NCBI GenBank assembly: GCA_026225945.1
Contig: JAMJFZ010000289.1
Coordinates: 737,001-801,000, forward strand
Source: Cricetomys ansorgei
Taxonomy: Eukaryota > Chordata > Mammalia > Rodentia > Nesomyidae
DNA: 64,000 nucleotides
Direction: 5' to 3'
Positions 22,167-33,505 of this stretch are shown here, one piece after another (position 1 is the first letter of the stretch; the number at the start of each line of letters is the position of its first letter). The notes under the pieces are model-generated. The model was not told where the DNA came from. It searched no databases and saw only the letters and a program-made list of their open reading frames with translations. A program made the position numbers and the translations under genes.

Positions 22167-23529
22167 AGTCCCTCGTCCCCATCACTCTGGCTATCAGCCT
22201 CTGCAGTCGGCACCGCCTGTTGTTAAAGGGAGCTTCTCTGAGCCAAGCTCATGTCAGCAAAAATCCAGGCACATAAACGTAACAATTCAGGAGGAGATCT
22301 GATGGACGCATTGTATCCATTTAGTGAAGCAACAGCTACAGCTTCCCCACTACGGACTCTGACTTCCACAGCCACTCTGACTTCTGGTCAGGTTTACAGT
22401 GCTAGGTGGGGACTCCCTCCCGTGGGTCGGACCTCAGATCCAAGCAGAAAGGGGTTTGCTTCTTGCCTGGCTGGTTGGTAGAGTAGCTCATAGAGTCTAC
22501 AGCTTTAAGGCTTCTGAAGACACTTCTCCCCCAGCAGCCTGCAGGGCACTCTCCTGCAGTACACAAGCTAGCCAGCAAAGAGGAAGCTTCTGTTCCCACT
22601 CTTCCTTGCTGTCTCCATTTCTGACCACATTTTGTCTCTCCCAGTAATGCAGAGATACATTACTATTTTCTGAGGTCTTCTAAATTTTGAGTAGTCGACA
22701 ATTTAAGAATCTCCTTATTCACTGATTGTCAGATTCACTCCCCACCCCCACACCCCTGCCCTGCCCCATATCATTTTTCTAGGACAGTAATTCCAAGACC
22801 TCACAGAAAAGCACAGGATTCTCCAAGTTATTGTTGGTGTTTGATTCATGTTTAGATTTCAAGGAGTGCTTCTTTTGACTATACCTCTACTTCATATTGA
22901 AGTGTATTTTGTCAGGCTCTTGAGTGTTGCGGTATATTTGAACATATCTCCAGATATTATATTCACTGAAGATAATCATAGCACTGGCTGCCTGAAGCCT
23001 GGCAGGATATGATTGCTATAGCTGAAACGGCCTGCTTTCTAATGCAAATAGAAAAATAGAAAAAAAGTTGCTCCGTCTTATCTCAATGTAAACAGAGTTG
23101 CTCATAAAGAGGTCGTTTGGATGCTCCATCAGGTCTGAGGCAACAAAGATCCTGACCCGTCTCTCCTAATTTTCTTGTAGTTACCCCGCTATAAACAAGG
23201 ATACAGCTCAGATAGAGTATGGCCTGGCTCCTTTTGTCTTGGATGGCACCCCACTGTAAAAGCCCCTATGGCCAAAGGATTGGGAGGAGTAAAATCATTA
23301 TGTCTCTTTGATCTGTGCAAATAAGACTTCTAAGAGAAAGCAAGGAGGGGCTGTTAAGATAAGAATAAACTGTCATGACCAGGAGAGACAGTAGGTTCTG
23401 GAAGATGGCCCACTGTGCTTTCTGCTGAGGTCTGTCAGACCTTTAAAAATGTCTCATGTGTCTTTATTAATGTGTCGCTGGATTTAATAAATGGCTATAC
23501 TTGAGGGTGCACATTGCCTGCTTTAGAAT
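22167..23529. other. Unassigned DNA
   Basis: A C/A-rich patch at 22740-22768. The 22870-23200 part is single-copy in appearance. No gene recognised. Confidence 0.35.
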
Positions 23530-23713
23530 AACCTTCAGGGCGTGGAGAGACTGCGCAGTGTCAAAGCATAAACTGCTTTTGCACAGGGCCTGAGTTTGGT
23601 TCCCAGCACCAATGTTGGAATGTTCACAATCACCTTTAACTGGAGCTCCAGGGGAATCTGAAGCCTGTGACTTCCTCAGACATCAGCACTCACTCAGATG
23701 CCCGAATCCATAC

Positions 23714-23717
<4 letters not shown>
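23530..23717 (+). mobile_element. B2-family SINE
   Basis: GGCGTGGAGAGACTGCGCAG, CTGAGTTTGGTTCCCAGCAC and AACTGGAGCTCCAGGGG are B2 landmarks. The tail leads directly into a long CA-based array. Confidence 0.85.
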
Positions 23718-23744
<27 letters not shown>

Positions 23745-24262
23745 CACACACACACACACACACACAGACACCATACATACACACACACACACACAGACAC
23801 CATACTCACAGACACACACACACATACACACACACACACACACAGACAACATACATACACACACACACACAGACACCATACTCACAGACACACACACACA
23901 CAGACACCATACACACACACACACACACACAGACACCATACATACACACACACACACACACACAGACACCATACACACAGACACCATACACACACACACA
24001 CACACACACAGACACCATACATACACACACACACACAGACACCATACTCACAGACACACACACACACACATACACACACACACACAGACACCATACATAC
24101 AGACACACACACAGACACCATACTCACAGACACACACACACATACACACACACACACACACAGACACCATACACACACACACACACACAGACACCATACA
24201 CACACACACAGACACCATACTCACAGACACACACACACACACACGCACAGATATACAGAGAC
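23718..24262. repeat. Patterned CA array with embedded AGACACCATA units
   Basis: After seven CAGA units the array alternates CA runs with about 15 copies of AGACACCATA (or a one-base variant). Five of these continue into CTCACAGACAC. Long frames on both strands (up to 220 codons, His/Thr-rich or Val/Cys-rich) are artefacts of the repeat. Confidence 0.97.
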
Positions 24263-24549
24263 AGAGAGACTTAAGAAAATAAAAAAGACATTAAGAATAA
24301 CCTTTAGTATTCAAAGGGTGGAGAATGTGTGTTTGAAGTGACAATTTAAGGCAAACCTTTATTCTTTCTGGTAAAATAATGTGAACAGAAGGCGGTCCAG
24401 CCTTCTATCATAGGAATGTGAATGCACAGAATTACGCTGCTCACATGAAACCTTCCGGAAGGGTCCGTCCATGACACCAGTGGAGATTCTGTGTACTGTT
24501 AACATCATGTCTTTCTGTTTTCATCCCTTCAATTCTAATTTTTATTTTG
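24263..24549. other. Unassigned DNA
   Basis: No repeat or gene recognised. Confidence 0.3.
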
Positions 24550-24725
24550 CGTGCATATGGAGTGTGTAAATGTTGGGCGAGCATGACATAGAGCACGTGT
24601 GGAGGTCAGACGTCAGCTTTCAGGAGTCAGTGCCCTCTTTCCACTGTGGGATCTTGGGATTGAACTCAGGCTGTCAGGGTTGCACAGGAAATACTTTCAC
24701 CCATGGAGCCATCTCACTGCCTGGT
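24550..24725 (-). mobile_element. B2-family SINE, antisense
   Basis: GTGTGGAGGTCAGACGTCAG, CTTGGGATTGAACTCAGGC and ACCCATGGAGCCATCTCAC read as antisense B2/B3, ending at the tRNA-like head. Confidence 0.85.
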
Positions 24726-25488
24726 ACTTCATACCGGTCTAATGATTTTAAACGTGATACTTAAAAAATTTTAGGATAACCACATGTTTATTGGCTCAGT
24801 AAAGCATCCCCAAATTGAAAAGTAGGCTCCATTTCTGACTCTTTAGAACATCTTAAAATAATGAGAAGTAGTTAAAAGTGAATGGGGCAACAGAATGACA
24901 TATTGACACTTCACAGATGTGGAACAGCTACCAGAAACAGGAAGTAGAGGGTCAGCTTGAGCACATGTGGTCACTGTGCTGGGAACTCCACACCAGGATA
25001 AAAGCCTTCCCTTCATCTCCTATGTCACACAGATAATGCAGGAAAGCCCAGTTCCTGGAGGGATCTGTGCAGGAAAGGAAAAGGGGTGTGTGTGCATTTT
25101 GTTCTGTCTGAGATGCTTTCAAAAAATGCAGCAAGCCTATAAACAAAGCGATCTTTCATAGTTTAGCATCTGGAAAGCTTGAGACCAAGGCGTTGGTGGA
25201 TTGTATGTCAGGTGAGGGCCCATTTCCTGGCTTCCTGGTTTATAGACGGCACCTTCTTGTTCTATATTCTTTTGCTGGAAGGGACAAGGGAGTTCTCTGG
25301 GGTCTAATTATAAGGACTATAATCCTACTCAGAGGCTTCACTTCCCAATACCAGCCCAGTAGTGAGACTGGGCTTCAAGACTTGTATTTTGGAGCGACTT
25401 GAATGGTCAGATCGGAGCAAAGACCGACTAATTAGTAGGGAGATTGGAGGCTAGGAATTAAAGTCAAACAAGACATTGGAGCTGGATC
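24726..25488. other. Unassigned DNA
   Basis: No named repeat and no plausible exon. Confidence 0.3.
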
Positions 25489-25776
25489 AATTGCTTTTAT
25501 GTTGCTGTGGTTGAAATGGATGACAATTTGATGGAGTAATGGTTTATTTTGCCTCATAATTTCAGAGGGGTTCAGTCCATCATGGTAGGGGAAGCCAGTG
25601 GGGTTCATGTTGGTGCGAGCCTGCTGCATGGATAACTCATACATCAGGAAGCAGAGTGTTCATAACAGGAGGTTGGTCTGGGTAGAGCCTTCAAATGCCC
25701 ATTCTCAGTGACCAGTTTCTGCCAGTGAGGCCCCATATTCAAAGGACTCCACAGCCTCCCAGGGACAGTACTGCTG
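25489..25776 (-). mobile_element. MaLR-like LTR, antisense, left part (interrupted)
   Basis: Antisense landmarks: ATGTTGCTGTGGTTGAAATG, GGTTCAGTCCATCATGGTAG, CTCCACAGCCTCCC. The element resumes at 26099 (TCTGGGGGCAAGCAGTCAGA...CAAACCATAGCA). The gap is filled by the class I-like LTR copy B. Confidence 0.75.
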
Positions 25777-26098
25777 TGTTGTGGAAGTTTATTTTTAGGT
25801 ATATATAAAATAATTGTTTTATGCACTGTTGGGTGAGGGGCTAGCCTAGGTCTAGGGCATTCTGTATTGGATTTTGTGTTGGATTTCTGTGGGGATTGTT
25901 TAATTGCTATTGATCTGCATATGCTATCAATAGAATACCTGAGGAGTTCTGAATCAATAAACACACCCAAGCTGAGACGCTCAGGACACTGACCATGATG
26001 ATGGTTCCCTCTGCCGAGGTCTGGTAGAGTTTTTACACTTATGAAAATGCCTCCTTGTGTTCAGTGCTGAGCGCAACCAGGAGGTGTACTGCAACACC
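25777..26098 (+). mobile_element. Solo LTR, class I-like, copy B, inserted in a MaLR-like LTR
   Basis: Starts TGTTGTGGAAGTTTATTTTT and ends near GCAACACC. GCTG flanks it at 25773-25776 and 26099-26102. It carries the same landmarks as copy A (5735-6070) in the opposite orientation, including CAATAAAC as a likely poly(A) signal near 25955. The 3' CA has mutated to CC. Long minus-strand frames across it are spurious. Confidence 0.7.
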
Positions 26099-26162
26099 GC
26101 TGTCTGGGGGCAAGCAGTCAGAAGATGAGGCCGTGAGCACTCTTCAGTGTCAAACCATAGCA
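26099..26162 (-). mobile_element. MaLR-like LTR, antisense, right part
   Basis: Continues the element of 25489-25776 and ends with TCAAACCATAGCA, the reversed start of MaLR-like LTRs. Confidence 0.7.
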
Positions 26163-26282
26163 AGGACAGTTCTGTCGCATGCTGGTGTTGGAGGCTCCCA
26201 GTAACCTTCTGGAGATGTGTCTTGACAGTGTCCATAGTATTTTTACCTTGAGCTGTAACCACATCTCTGATACATCTAGAAC

Positions 26283-26450
26283 AGGCAGAATGGCTTGTCA
26301 GTAAAGGCACTTGCCAGCTGAGCATGAAAGCCTGAGCGACTTGAGCTGGCTTCTCAGAACCATGTAAAGATGGAAGGACAGACCAACTCGACAAATACCC
26401 ACGCACAGAACAGCAACGACAGCAATAAGGATAAAAATAAACACAGGTGT
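26283..26450 (+). mobile_element. B2/B3-type SINE
   Basis: CAGAATGGCTTGTCAGTAAA, GGCACTTGCCAGCTGAGCAT and GAAAGCCTGAG give the tRNA-like head, followed by a diverged body and an A-rich tail. Confidence 0.75.
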
Positions 26451-26739
26451 ACATGAGAGTGAACGTGTAAAACACGACTCGTTTCACTAAAACGTTAGAC
26501 GCAATGTGACCATGCAACAGCAAGGGATGAGCAGAATAACTAGCTTTTCAATATAGCATTGTAATAAAAAAAAATCTTTTTTTTTGAAGAAAACATTATT
26601 TTCATATTCAATGAAAATGTGCCAGCCGTATTCAGTCTTCTGTATTGTAATGTTTCATAACTTGCTTTTAAAATTTGTAAACGTCTGCCTATGAATATTC
26701 ATCTACAAAATTGTTGTGGCTGTATAATTTCCTCTTAGA
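26451..26739. other. Unassigned DNA
   Basis: AT-rich, with a T/A run at 26563-26584. Nothing else recognised. Confidence 0.3.
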
Positions 26740-27310
26740 GGGATACATTACAGATTATTCCTGTTGCAACACAGAGTGATTCAGTCATTGTGGAGAGGAG
26801 GGCAATTTGTCAGTTACTAAAAGTCTTCCCCCATGACCGAACAACCTTATTCATGGGTATTTGCCAAAAAGAAATGAAAACTTAAATTCACAGAAAGAGC
26901 TAATGGTATTGGTATTTTTATTTATACTTCACAAAACCTATCTGTAACCTAGATGCCCTTCAACTGGTGATTGGATAAACTGTGGCAGGCTGTACAACAA
27001 AATACTATTCAGAAATAAAGAAGGAACTAATGATTCGCAAGATGAATGAATCTTAGATGCGTTTTACTAATTGAAAAAAGCCAGTTCCCAAAGGCCACAC
27101 ATTGTGGCCACATGACAGTCTGAACACAGCAATCCTGTAAAGACAAGAAATGACTCAAAAAGGGCAGCAGGTGAAAGTGCTGTGGTGACTGGCAGACTGC
27201 TCTGTAGCAAGACTAGTGATTAGTTCACAGTTACGCATCTGTCGCACCCACAGAATTGCACACCTCTAAGGATGAAGCTTTCAACATGTAAATTTGTAAT
27301 AAAAATCATC
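26740..27310 (+). mobile_element. Ancient L1 3' fragment
   Basis: Follows the sense order of old mammalian L1 3' ends: TATTTGCCAAAAAGAAATG, AGATGCCCTTCAACTGGTG, ATTGGATAAACTGTGG, AAAGGCCACACATTG, ending AATTGCACACCTCTAAGGA and a TAATAAAA tail. Highly diverged. Confidence 0.85.
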
Positions 27311-27336
27311 CAGAATGTGATGGGAACCCAACATAG

Positions 27337-27650
27337 GAAGTTATGGCTTGAGTCTGAAGTCGCCCTTAAAGGCTCATTTTGAATGCTCGATCTGTAGATG
27401 TTGGTGCTATTTTGGGGAACAACACAGCGCTTGCATGGTGGGATCTAGATGGTGAAAGTGAATTGCTAGGGGCATGCCTTTGAAGGTTAGGTACGGGGAC
27501 CCTGTTTCTGGACACTCTGCTTTCTGGTCCATCGTGCTGTGGGGATCCTCCACCACACACTTCTGCGGCTATGAATGCTGTGTGACATTTCCTCTGTGAT
27601 GGACTGAGACCCTCTGAAACCATGAGCCAAAATAATTTTCACAAAACAAT
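27337..27650 (+). mobile_element. MaLR-like LTR
   Basis: GTTATGGCTTGAGTCTGAAG near the start and GACCCTCTGAAACCATGAGC with CCAAAATAA near the end are MaLR-type landmarks. The ends are not clean and no target duplication was found. Confidence 0.65.
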
Positions 27651-28194
27651 TTCATAATTTTACAGAGGTATGGGTTAGATATTCTGTGTTTATTTTGTGT
27701 GGTTACTAGAATTGAATAATAACTAAGTATAGAGTAGGTAACAAAATCTGGATAATAATTTTTTTTGATGAAAACATGCCAGCCATGTTTTGATGATCCA
27801 GGAAGGGAAGCTAGAATTCATAAGATGAGAATTGCAGGTATCAATTTGAATGTGTGCATGTGTACACACACACACACGCACACACACAAAAGATAAATAG
27901 GGGTAAGTAGGAGTTAATTAACCCGCATACATCTCTCTCTATTAGCAAGGTCTAGATATAGTGACAGCTTAGTAACACTTACCCCATATTTGATGTCTAA
28001 GTACCACTCAACTTGCCACGATGAGAATCAGAGCTCACTGGAGAAGTGATTTTTTCCAGAGTAATGCAAGGAAACACAAAATACCTTGGGAGCATCTTGT
28101 CTAGGAGAAATTCCAGGAGAAATAGAAGAGGAAGGATGGAAGGAAGGGAGCAGGGAAGGGGAGTGGGCAGGAAGGGAACTATAGTAATTTTTTT
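27651..28194. other. Unassigned DNA with a short CA run
   Basis: CA/CG dinucleotide run at 27863-27888. No gene recognised. Confidence 0.4.
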
Positions 28195-28470
28195 TTGAAC
28201 TGTTGTGATAAAAATACTCAGACGACAGCAGCGTGAGGAAGAAAGGGGTTTTCCGCCACAGTCCATCGCAACAGGAAAGTCAAGGCAGGCGCCTGCCGCT
28301 CAGATTGCATTCGCAATCAGAAAGCAGAGAAGGATGATGAATGCGTGCTGCTGCTCAATCTCTCATCCCATTTACACAGTCAGGGAATGGTGCTACTCAC
28401 AGTGGACAGGTCTCAGTTAGCCAATCAGGATAACCCCATCAGTCAGCACCCCATAGGTGCCCCATAAACT
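28195..28470 (-). mobile_element. MaLR-like LTR, antisense, diverged
   Basis: TGTTGTGATAAAAATACTC, CAGAAAGCAGAGAAGGATGA and TTAGCCAATCAGGATAACCC match the family seen at 4561-4910, in the same orientation. Confidence 0.6.
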
Positions 28471-29134
28471 CATCGCCCAGGTGTAGAGGGAATGAAGATC
28501 TAGAAAACTCACCCCGGAATACCACAGTAATAACCTCTACCAACGGATGATGAAGTTGGCGGGTAAGCCTCGAAGCACCTCTGTAAAATCTTCAGTAGAG
28601 GATTATAGAGGGAAAAGAAGTAAGTTTTCCATGGGAAAACCCAAACAGACAGCACTTCAGTCAGAAGATCTAAGCTGGACATCTGTAGTAAGGAGACGTT
28701 GACACCATGTTCCTCCCAGTGAGATACGCCATTACAGGTGCATCTCTTGGCGCCATCGCTGCTCAAATGCATAAAAGCCTGTCGTCCTGTCGTGATGAGA
28801 TGCCAAGTAAACTGGAGTTAACAAGACATCTTCCAAGTAATACTCTCCACGAATGTCAGGGCCAATCATGACAAATATTGAGGAATTGTCACAGAAACGT
28901 GAAAATAAATGAAATGTGGGGTCTTAGGCTGGATTTTAGACTAGAAAGACTGTTAATGGATGGACTGTTTAATTAATGGGAATGTACTAATATGAATTTC
29001 TTTAGTTGGTTTTTTTTTTTTTTTTTATAATTCCTCACCAAGTGCAGCTGGGCAGAGGGCTTTGGAAGGCAGATGCTGCCCACCTCTCCAGGGAGGTTCG
29101 TGGTTTTATCCTGCTCATGATTCAGAATAACGCG
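28471..29134. other. Unassigned DNA with a 16-bp T run
   Basis: T run at 29010-29025. Otherwise nothing recognised. Confidence 0.35.
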
Positions 29135-29395
29135 TGAATCAAGTCCACAACTCCAGAGCCAAACTGCCTGGGTTTAAACTCTAGCTCCTTCACTTAGAAG
29201 CTATGTGACTTTCAGCATGGTGATCATACTGTACTTCAAAATTCCTGCTCTACAATTTCTAAAACAGGGTGACGATGGCATGAACCCCCAAACTGTACAG
29301 AGCTATAATGAGGATGATATGTAATAATTTATATGACGTAGAGAGAATAAGGCCCACGTAGGGCGAGCCTTCAATAATTGGATAATTGGTAGTGC
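29135..29395 (+). mobile_element. MIR SINE, near full length
   Basis: CTGCCTGGGTTTAAACTCTA, CTTCACTTAGAAGCTATGTG, AATGAGGATGATATGTAATA and TCAATAATTG follow MIR from the tRNA-like part through the core to the 3' end. This is a mammal-wide SINE older than the rodent lineage. Confidence 0.85.
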
Positions 29396-30773
29396 TTACA
29401 TCGCCATCTATATTTTAAATAACCTTTTTTCACGCTACCTTTTCACTTTCTCTATTGTGGATAGATTTTTTTTTTTGCTGACAAATGTATGTGCCATGTC
29501 ACTTAGGAACATATGGTATTTTGTTCTTTGGTATAACACGGGTTATAGAAATGGGGACGCTTTCAGTTGCTGAGACTCGTACTGAGAACAAAGTTCACAC
29601 AAGGTAGGTGCTTGATAAAGAAAGACTTTTTAAATGAAGGAAGAAGGAACACAATTGAAGGTATTTCCAATTTCTCACTATTGATATTTTTAGAAAAAAA
29701 AAAAGTCTTACTTTTGGTAAGCTGTGGAATCCGCCTGTGCAATAATCCAAAGCCTAGAGCCATCACTCGAGAACCACAACACAATTCCTACGCGGATACA
29801 GAAACACACCGCACCTAGGGACAACCGTTTCACAGAAAAGAAAAGAGTTCCACGGCTAAAGGAAAGGTGTGTGGTTACATTTAACTTAATAACTTAAAAA
29901 TGTCTCTTTCATGAAATAGTTTTCAAAGAGTATTTTACCACGAGGGGTACTTTTAACAAAAATTGCTCGAATTAACTTGAAGTCCAATGACACACACGTT
30001 TTGATTACACATATGAAATTCATTTAGTCAAAGAGACTCTGGGTAGGAAGACTGCGACTTCGTAAGAAGAAAGAATCCCCGTTACTGTGACGATAGACTA
30101 GTTCTCTAGCATTTAATCACATGCACATTTAGAAAAAAAAGACATTTCATATTCTATATAACAGCAACATCTGGTGGCTCTCTGACTGTTTCACGACAGC
30201 TTCAATCTGCTTTCAAAGTTACAGCCTGCCCCATGAAATCTCTACGGTTGCCTTGGAGACATAGAGAGGTTGGAAGAATTTCGAATTGACTCGAAAAATA
30301 AGCTACTCTTACTAGATTCCTGGAGTTAGGTTTGGAAATACCAATGGGTGGAAAGCAGGGAAACTGAGGCTGGGAGAGCCCTTCACATGCATGTCATTAC
30401 TATGGGGTTTCCTTGAACATTCTATCAGAAGGCCACAACACTGACCCCCAGAAACTACTGACTGGAATGACTTGCCTGGAGTAGCTTGAGGAGCCCCGGG
30501 TTTCTCCACACTGCCGGTATGTCTGGAGTCCGGACATGATTAGCTTCTTCCACTGAAACTGTCACAGTATTAAGCTTCCACTTAGATTGTGTGTTTGTTT
30601 TGAATCAATGAGCTGAAATATAAACCAAACAGATGAAGAATTTTTTTTTAACTTTCCTGTATTTTAGGCTGACTTTGAACACTTGAAGTCACTGCATAAT
30701 ATGACCTTGAACTTCTGAACCACTTCTGTTTCCTCCTCCCAGGACTGTAGTTATTATTGCTTTTACTTTATGT
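29396..30773. other. Single-copy DNA without recognised genes
   Basis: T runs near 29467-29477 and A runs near 29693-29704 and 30132-30139. From 29880 to 30300 the texture is that of ordinary or possibly constrained non-coding DNA. Confidence 0.4.
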
Positions 30774-30774
30774 T

Positions 30775-30775
<1 letters not shown>

Positions 30776-30835
<60 letters not shown>

Positions 30836-30843
30836 TATATTAA
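30776..30843. repeat. AT dinucleotide microsatellite
   Basis: About 27 AT units, then TATTATATTATATT. It lies directly upstream of a B1. Confidence 0.97.
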
Positions 30844-30851
30844 TTTATTTA

Positions 30852-30985
30852 AGCCAGGCATGGTGCCTTTAATTCCAGCACTTGGGAGGCAGAGGCATGT
30901 GGATCTCTATGAGTTTAATGCAGCCTGGCTACATAGTGGGACTCTATCTCAACAAACAGACAAATAAACAGAAACAAAAATCCTA
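30852..30985 (+). mobile_element. B1 SINE
   Basis: AAGCCAGGCATGGTGCC, CTTTAATTCCAGCACTTGGG and GGCATGTGGATCTCTATGAG, with a CAAACAGACAAATAAACAG tail. Confidence 0.95.
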
Positions 30986-31049
30986 CCTCCCCACACTAAT
31001 TTATTTTAAAATAAGTCTCTTTGGCGTGTGTATAATTTTCCATTTATTG

Positions 31050-31322
31050 AAGTTGAAAGCAAATTTCTGTACTACAAAGTAAATTTGCTTGCTTAGTTTT
31101 ACATAGATAATGAAATCGTGGCTGAATATTTGATGTTACAGGACGAACAACATTCAACCTTCTATATTTTTATTTTTAGCGTTAATCGACATTTTGATTT
31201 TGTTACTGACAGCGCTGAGAATGCTACCTTACTCAAATACACAATGCAAAATGGCAGAAGTGTGTTTAGAGCCATTTCAGAAATTGCTGGAAATTCTTTC
31301 CGAAGCCAAAACTTATTTAATA
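31050..31322. other. Single-copy stretch sharing a word with 37224-37250
   Basis: Open for 114 codons on the plus strand from 31118, but with no recognised domain. The 27 bases at 31271-31297 match 25 of 27 bases of the minus strand at 37250-37224. It could be a conserved non-coding element or an old mobile relic. Confidence 0.3.
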
Positions 31323-31324
31323 TA

Positions 31325-31485
31325 TATATTTTTTTATTTATGTGCTTGCTGCAGTACAGTATGGAGGTCAGAGGTCAACTGCCGGAAGTTGGTTCTCTCA
31401 TTTCACTGTGTGGGTCCAGGGATGGAATTCAGGTAGTCACCTGGCAGAATTACACCTCCTGAGTCGCCTCTCGGCTCCAGTTAAT
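31325..31485 (-). mobile_element. B2-family SINE, antisense
   Basis: GTATGGAGGTCAGAGGTCAA, GTGTGGGTCCAGGGATGGAA and CCTCCTGAGTCGCCTCTC read as antisense B2, ending at the head. Confidence 0.85.
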
Positions 31486-31498
31486 GATTTTTTTCTAA

Positions 31499-31530
31499 GT
31501 AATTAATTAATTAATTAATTAATTAATTAT
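31499..31530. repeat. TTAA/ATTA tetranucleotide repeat
   Basis: Eight AATT units. It is the expanded tail of the adjacent antisense B1. Confidence 0.95.
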
Positions 31531-31682
31531 TTTTGGTTTTTCAAGACAAGGTTTCTCTATTGTAATAGTGAGTTCTGTCCTGGAACTCACTCTGTAGACC
31601 AGCCTGGCCTTGAACTCACAGAGATCCTCCTGCCTCTGCCTCCCAAGTGTTGTTGGGATTAAAGGCGTGTGCTGCCACTGTC
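31531..31682 (-). mobile_element. B1 SINE, antisense
   Basis: CAAGACAAGGTTTCTCTATT, GACCAGCCTGGCCTTGAACT and TGTTGGGATTAAAGGCGTGT. Well preserved. Confidence 0.97.
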
Positions 31683-32889
31683 TTTAAATTTGATGATGTT
31701 TTTAAAAAGTGAAATTCAAGTCAGCAATTTAAACACTAATCTTTTAAAAGTAACATCCCAGTTATAAAAATTAAAAATATATAAAAGCTATAAAAGTTAA
31801 AAATATATATAAATTAAATTTATTTTCTTGTTTCTAAGTTTAACTTACACATCTTGTTTTACTTATAAATTCAGCAAATGGTCTTTGATGTTCAGTTACT
31901 TAAAATTTAACAAATTCTCCCAAATAACTTCAAAGTTCCCTTGATTTATGCAGGAGTTACATCTCATAAATTCATCTTAAGTTGAAAATATGGCCATTTG
32001 AAAATGCATTTTTCAATATACGTAAGCAACTGAACGTTGTACCTTAGCTGACCCCACTGTAAATGAATTCAAAACTTACATTAGCCTGTGTTGGGAATCC
32101 CAGGAGAATATTTTACTATATATTACTAGCTTAGGAAAGATCAACATTTAAAATTGGAAGTCTGGTTTCTACCCAATGCACGTCGCTTCCTTAACGTTAT
32201 CACCGAAAAGATGGAAATCAGTCAATCAAATGATCGGAATGTGGAGTCTGTGTGGGAGGGTGGGGGCGGAGTGTGGAGGTCAGAGGTCAGGGCTCATGAC
32301 GCAAGGCAACCACAGCTGGCTGATTGATTCTGTGGTGTTCAGAAGACGCTGGCATCTGCTTTCTCCAACTCCTGGCCCTTACAGTCTTTCTGCTCCCTCT
32401 TCCAAGGGTGTCCTGAGCCTTGTGGGAAGGGAATGCGACCCAGATGCCCCATTTACGGAGGAGCGCTCCACAGACACTTATTCTCTGAACGTTGGTCCCC
32501 TGGGAGTTTCCGTATTAATCACCATCTACTGCAGGAAGAAGCCTGTCTGATGAGGCCTGAGAGCCGCATCGATCCTCAGAGATACGGATTTAGAGGGCGA
32601 TTTGATACTATGAGACAGCTATGGGTTCTTCGCTAGCTTTTTCATTCTAGCTGGATTTGGGGAGGGCACGGTGGTAACGGGCTTGTGCAGAAAGTTGGAC
32701 AGGAGCAGGACTAGGCTATCTCTAAGCACCTTCTCCCACTGACCCTCAGCCAGTGGAAAGCTCTCAGCCTTCAAGACAGTGCACAAGCCAGAGACCAAAT
32801 ACTTAAAACAGGAGCTTGAGGGGGGCACTTCAGATTTCAAATTCTACCGTCACACAGAGAAGAGGAGCACATTCTAAATCACTGCCTGG
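31683..32889. other. Unassigned DNA
   Basis: AT-rich with short imperfect repeats (TATAAAAGTTAAAAATAT) at 31757-31818. 32160-32640 is G+C-richer with a 124-codon frame lacking any recognisable domain. Confidence 0.35.
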
Positions 32890-32985
32890 TAGAAATGAGC
32901 TTCAACACTAGATTGGACACTTTCTTGCTGTGTGGCCTTGGGTAAATTTCTCAGTCTTTCTGACATGGTTTCTTTATCTATTAAA
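32890..32985 (+). mobile_element. MIR fragment
   Basis: TCTTGCTGTGTGGCCTTGGG followed by TAAATTTCTCAG and GGTTTCTTTATC is the MIR core in sense orientation. A GAAAAA-rich patch follows at 32988-33010. Confidence 0.8.
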
Positions 32986-33105
32986 AAGAAGAAAAAGAAA
33001 AAGAAAAAAAACCCCTAAGAGTAAGCATGTTGTTGGGAAGATAAAGACGGTTATATGAATAACATCTGACATGTACACTTGATAAGTAAAAGATAATTGT
33101 TTTGG

Positions 33106-33106
<1 letters not shown>

Positions 33107-33138
<32 letters not shown>
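33107..33138. repeat. GT dinucleotide microsatellite
   Basis: Sixteen GT units next to an antisense B1 fragment. Confidence 0.97.
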
Positions 33139-33142
<4 letters not shown>

Positions 33143-33226
33143 TAAATGGGACCTTCCTCTGTAGCTCGGGCTGGTCTTGAACTCATGATTTCCCTGCCTC
33201 ATTCTCTGAGTGCTGGAAGTACTGTT
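33139..33226 (-). mobile_element. B1-related SINE fragment, antisense
   Basis: CTCTGTAGCTCGGGCTGGTC and TTGAACTCATGATTTCCCTG then GAGTGCTGGAAGTACTG. The far end is missing. Confidence 0.8.
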
Positions 33227-33394
33227 ATCTGCTGTTAAGCTACTCAGGTTTATTTAAGAAGATGGCGAATCTGCCTTTTCCTTACACCCTTGGATTGCAG
33301 ACGACTGAATATATGTTATATGTTAGTCTAGTGTACATGACAGAGCTTGCTATAATATCAGATGAAGTTGTACAGACTTTGTATCATCTGGCCT

Positions 33395-33505
33395 TCCCAC
33401 TCTGCAGCTAGATTGTTACTCCTTGGCTGTAGGAACTACAGCCTGTATTTCCAGTGTGCCCTGGACACACATTTTGAATAATAATTAAAGGATGAGTAGT
33501 AAATG
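33395..33505 (+). mobile_element. L2/MIR-like 3' tail
   Basis: CAGCTAGATTGTTACTCCTT, then GTGCCCTGGACACACATTTT and AATAATAATTAAAGGATGAG follow the L2/MIR3 3' end pattern. Diverged. Confidence 0.55.

Noticed and set aside
23612..24274. 220-codon plus frame and several Cys/Val minus frames
   Set aside because: They arise entirely from the CA array, which is free of stops in most frames. No protein-like composition.
25981..26523. 180-codon minus frame
   Set aside because: Crosses the class I-like LTR, the MaLR remnant and a SINE.
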